Below are positions 13,701 through 15,393 of a stretch of DNA of 15,393 bases, in pieces. The translations under genes and the position numbers were made by a program. The stretch lies in contig JBGPOS010000078.1 of the NCBI GenBank assembly GCA_041488155.1, positions 1 through 15,393 of the forward strand, given 5' to 3'. The notes under the pieces were generated by a model. That model had not been told where the DNA came from. It ran no database searches and was given only the letters and a program-made list of their open reading frames with translations. Numbering within the stretch: position 1 is the stretch's first letter; the number at the start of each line of letters is the position of its first letter. The stretch comes from JBGPOS01 sp041488155. Lineage in GTDB: Bacteria > Chloroflexota > Dehalococcoidia > Tepidiformales > Tepidiformaceae.

Positions 13701-15393
13701 CGTTCGCCAACCTCACGACGCTCCGGGTGGACGCGACCTCGACTACGACCACCTTCATCCTGAACGGCACCGCGCTCGGTCTCGTCGTCGGCAGCCAGCT
13801 GCGTATCGACAACGAGATCGTGACGGTGACGGCGATCACGGTGGTGACCGTCCCATCGACGACGCTGTGTGGCCCGGTGACGGGGACCTGCACGCGCGTC
13901 TCGGTGAACCGTGGCGACGCCCTGCCTGGGGTGCTGAACCGGACGACACCGGCGGCGCACACTGCGGGGACGGCGGTTGCGGTGGTTGTGCCAGGCACCG
14001 TGCCATTCGAAGGGCCGTTCAGCCTGCTCGACCTGCCTCCTCTGGGGATCAGTGCCGCTCTGAGCGACATCGTCCCAGGGGCGATCCGGGACACGATCTG
14101 GGCTGACGGTGTCATCGACATGTGGGACGCGCCCGTACCTGAGGCTGAAATCACGGTCGACGACCGTGGCGCCGGCTTCATCAAGCAACTGCGCAAGCAG
14201 GACGTGTACTACCTGGGCACGACCGTCAACACGGCGGTCGGCGTGCAGGTGTTCCCGAACCCGTACTACTTCACCGACATCCCCGGCTCGCCGTACCTAC
14301 CGGCGATCGTTGCTGGCGGTGGGTACCTCTGGGACACGTTCTCATTCGACGGACCGGGTGGCTTCGGCAACCGGTCGTACGAGCTCTGGACCGCGATCCC
14401 GGGCCTGATCGCCAACGAACCCGGCATCAACCGCTACGGCATCGCCGACCCGACGATCGTCCTGGCGGCGAACGCGGCGAACCTGATCGCCGAGCTCAAC
14501 GCCATCCGGGCGGCGTACACCGTCGCTGGTCTCAGCGGCGAAGCGGCCGGCCTCGGGCGGACGCTGGTCGTCTACAGCGATAACCATGGCGAGTTCATGG
14601 TGATCGCCAACGGCGACTTCAAGCTTGACTACTCCGGGTGCGTGACGAACGCGCTCGGTGGCGGCAAGCAGTGCAAGCCGGGCGACAAGGTCGGCGTGAG
14701 CACGCTCACGGCGGTCGCTGACTACCCGGACTTCCGGGGCAAGCACTATCCGCTGGCGTCGAACGTAGCGACGGTCAACTGGACCTGGGGCGGCTACAAG
14801 GACGTGACGGTGGAGAAGGGCGAAACGGACCAGTACAAGTACGTGGTGTTCCACGCGCTTGACCGGGACGGCTTCTGCGACACCGGCATCCTGGGCGGGG
14901 CTGGCGCGGTGTTCTTCGGGGTGAGCCTGCACCCGGTGAAGACGGGCCAGGCGAACGACAACATCTACAACTCGGTGACGGGCCTCCCGAGCCCGAGCGA
15001 GACGGTCGACTTCATCCTCGAGTCGGGTGACGGGAAGGTCCTGACATGGGCCCTGAACGGCACGCGGAGCGGGGAACGAGGCGAGGTGGACGGGGTCCAG
15101 ACGTTCTCGACGCTGGTCAACGACCCGGCTGTGACGGGCATTCTCGAATTCCCGTTGTCGTCCTTGGCGAAGGCAGGGTCGGTCGATGAGTGCCAGGCGT
15201 GGATCAAGATCTCCAACAGCCTCCTGGGGCTGACGGACGTGTTGGTCATCGCGCACGACGACGAAGGCGACATCGGGTTCGACAAGATCATTGACTTGAC
15301 GAACACGACGAGCTACTCGCTGTCGTTCCGGTGGAGCCTGGTGACGTGGGTTGGAGCTGATGGGATCAGCCCGACGGACGCCCTGAAGGGCAC
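10796..15393 (+). CDS. Giant secreted surface protein, 3'-truncated by window
   Basis: One uninterrupted frame of 1532 codons runs from TTG 10796 off the window end. GAGGT (10783-10787) is 8 nt upstream of the TTG. Residues 1-16 are basic and 17-32 hydrophobic (GFALLLLVALIGAVAL), a signal peptide or anchor. The rest is Gly/Thr/Val/Asp-rich beta-type sequence with scattered Cys and no enzyme motif I can name. Two copies of a module are seen. Residues 388-430 contain VGQLIRIDSEIMRVLAV then TLTVARGQRGTTAVGH; residues 999-1062 contain VGSQLRIDNEIVTVTAI then TRVSVNRGDALPG and NRTTPAAHTAG. Late landmarks are YSDNHGEFMVIANGDFKLD (about 1260) and HDDEGDIGFDKIID (1487-1500), followed at 1515 by SLVTWVGADGISPTDALKG, which reads like the start of another domain. 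It is probably a surface-layer or adhesin-like protein; function unknown. Long antisense frames opposite it are GC artefacts. Confidence 0.85.
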   Translation, partial: MTKEIAKATRSWRTRTGFALLLLVALIGAVALADRAGQKDAKAAVSVTTPAAPTADNSTSALIYLGRVTFTGSVAVDATPSGAGAFVRLDVGIGFAVVSVACSQSSSGLTLTPSATGTSGTCGIAGTSAAIGTVTVTVVAQVLPTVHGGGQVTPIGQATVTASNGSGTATSLPFAGYNFITGGVNPPAVINSSLGNLGSITIPIADFITYCSDPANPDIPAGNPRVGTPGDIIIAGAAAVPAPVQTFNTGNNHAFGNHVITGIADDATPGVTVTIRLRDVRSGGANIGCGSYIYTLRYALPELRHTVATVGGRWLEDPIAGQADTQDVPNNIRGFRHTVCAIEANTDRLPAAFDISILFGLPGSPPTLGIGPADIIIETTIPAQNINVGQLIRIDSEIMRVLAVSPGDFGSTLTVARGQRGTTAVGHFGGATILKFYVPIQFPLPGLSAINVTGGGGATAITDPDPTFTDANLYVSTTDASNGATCITWLSTEAGDQELSIVYTGSADGLPHTVDWDSDADGNGVAVKSNRSIIKEWNVLTDSTVTRTSNGDTATGSSSTPLLNETLAGVFDPSTGFYRFPLTTITDKFNGTHVTRTGVVWTTASPNPGLWGVNWAITLSAPILGSTCVVGSPASGVTGPSGVISISLSTSVLGCALNQSFDLTIIGTGPGPLGSGVNPTVTEVIHFTVTTTVPSKQVFLAWAGQRIIVEHDWRVPPGDLGDTAHPLGFCPFSDSERQRFAVRYFKGSGPGNFVPGLGAIILSPDQAEVLVSFDNNQTGDAPLNPQGACISRVIYESEDPGEVDIEAFVSGTLSQIPFSLDATKVAFVVYYMKLESVTLSLVTQTSKPLHNNPLNTSGLNDWFPSNPWDATKDAKDNTADWNVSRDLLVRGRVKGWFLTTNPSGRAAGTDSNGGGLPAGRWVMPDDWGQLFGGALALAFRPQYDYMIAPGNVNGQALITPNGVFAGGNTFANLTTLRVDATSTTTTFILNGTALGLVVGSQLRIDNEIVTVTAITVVTVPSTTLCGPVTGTCTRVSVNRGDALPGVLNRTTPAAHTAGTAVAVVVPGTVPFEGPFSLLDLPPLGISAALSDIVPGAIRDTIWADGVIDMWDAPVPEAEITVDDRGAGFIKQLRKQDVYYLGTTVNTAVGVQVFPNPYYFTDIPGSPYLPAIVAGGGYLWDTFSFDGPGGFGNRSYELWTAIPGLIANEPGINRYGIADPTIVLAANAANLIAELNAIRAAYTVAGLSGEAAGLGRTLVVYSDNHGEFMVIANGDFKLDYSGCVTNALGGGKQCKPGDKVGVSTLTAVADYPDFRGKHYPLASNVATVNWTWGGYKDVTVEKGETDQYKYVVFHALDRDGFCDTGILGGAGAVFFGVSLHPVKTGQANDNIYNSVTGLPSPSETVDFILESGDGKVLTWALNGTRSGERGEVDGVQTFSTLVNDPAVTGILEFPLSSLAKAGSVDECQAWIKISNSLLGLTDVLVIAHDDEGDIGFDKIIDLTNTTSYSLSFRWSLVTWVGADGISPTDALKG

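Noticed and set aside
12728..14188. Long minus-strand open frame opposite the giant protein (and similar ones at 11114-12076 and 14342-15256)
   Set aside because: Arg/Val/Asp-rich antisense frames are expected opposite GC-rich coding DNA; the plus-strand frame is continuous across all three with a good start.

Overview
The window is high-GC bacterial DNA rich in secreted and surface proteins. Several traits suggest Chloroflexota: a signal-anchored protein with a Tyr-Ala-Pro-Met-Leu-Ala juxtamembrane segment and Thr/Pro linkers, 'WYFAEG' repeat modules, a very long low-complexity secreted protein, and TTG/GTG starts. A deep-branching actinobacterium (Rubrobacter or Thermoleophilia type) is the main alternative. 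No rRNA, tRNA or taxonomic marker is present, so the lineage is an inference.

Layout. Bases 1-460 hold only inverted repeats. A 30-residue membrane microprotein lies at 461-553 on the minus strand. Bases 696-2041 carry a translationally coupled pair: an inositol-1-phosphate cytidylyltransferase-like enzyme and a CDP-alcohol phosphatidyltransferase, i.e. the two halves of di-myo-inositol-phosphate (DIP) synthesis that are fused in many thermophiles. After a structured leader comes a 1127-residue secreted metallopeptidase-like protein (2265-5648) with three Calx-beta repeats and four WYFAEG repeats. It is followed 19 bp later by a GT87-type membrane mannosyltransferase and an ATGA-overlapping 54-residue membrane protein. 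A secreted protein with an Ig-like tail (7197-8279, minus) and a small PA14-like anchored protein (8410-8964, plus) are divergent, and both have the same ribosome-binding context.

Bases 9040-9909 (minus) are a compact three-gene cassette: a 100-residue unknown, an antitoxin-like protein and a RelE/ParE-like toxin, in visibly less GC-rich DNA. Bases 9910-10795 have no convincing protein gene but are dense in structure: a CCCCTTCTCCCG-type palindrome, an operator-like 9-1-9 palindrome, a promoter-like TTGACC-17-TACTGT, a long imperfect hairpin and a strong intrinsic terminator. Together these make a candidate unannotated RNA of about 160 nt, or an attenuated leader. Further palindromes and a UUCG-capped hairpin then precede the last gene.

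From 10796 to the window end runs a single open frame of more than 1532 codons, starting with a well-placed TTG. It encodes a giant secreted surface protein of unknown function with two copies of a 'RIDxEI' module, and it continues beyond the window.

Overall the window combines compatible-solute or inositol-phospholipid synthesis, extracellular proteins with a linked glycosyltransferase, and a stress or maintenance cassette. The most novel items are the candidate RNA at 10176-10376, the three-gene toxin-antitoxin-like operon whose toxin lacks a normal start codon, and the microproteins.
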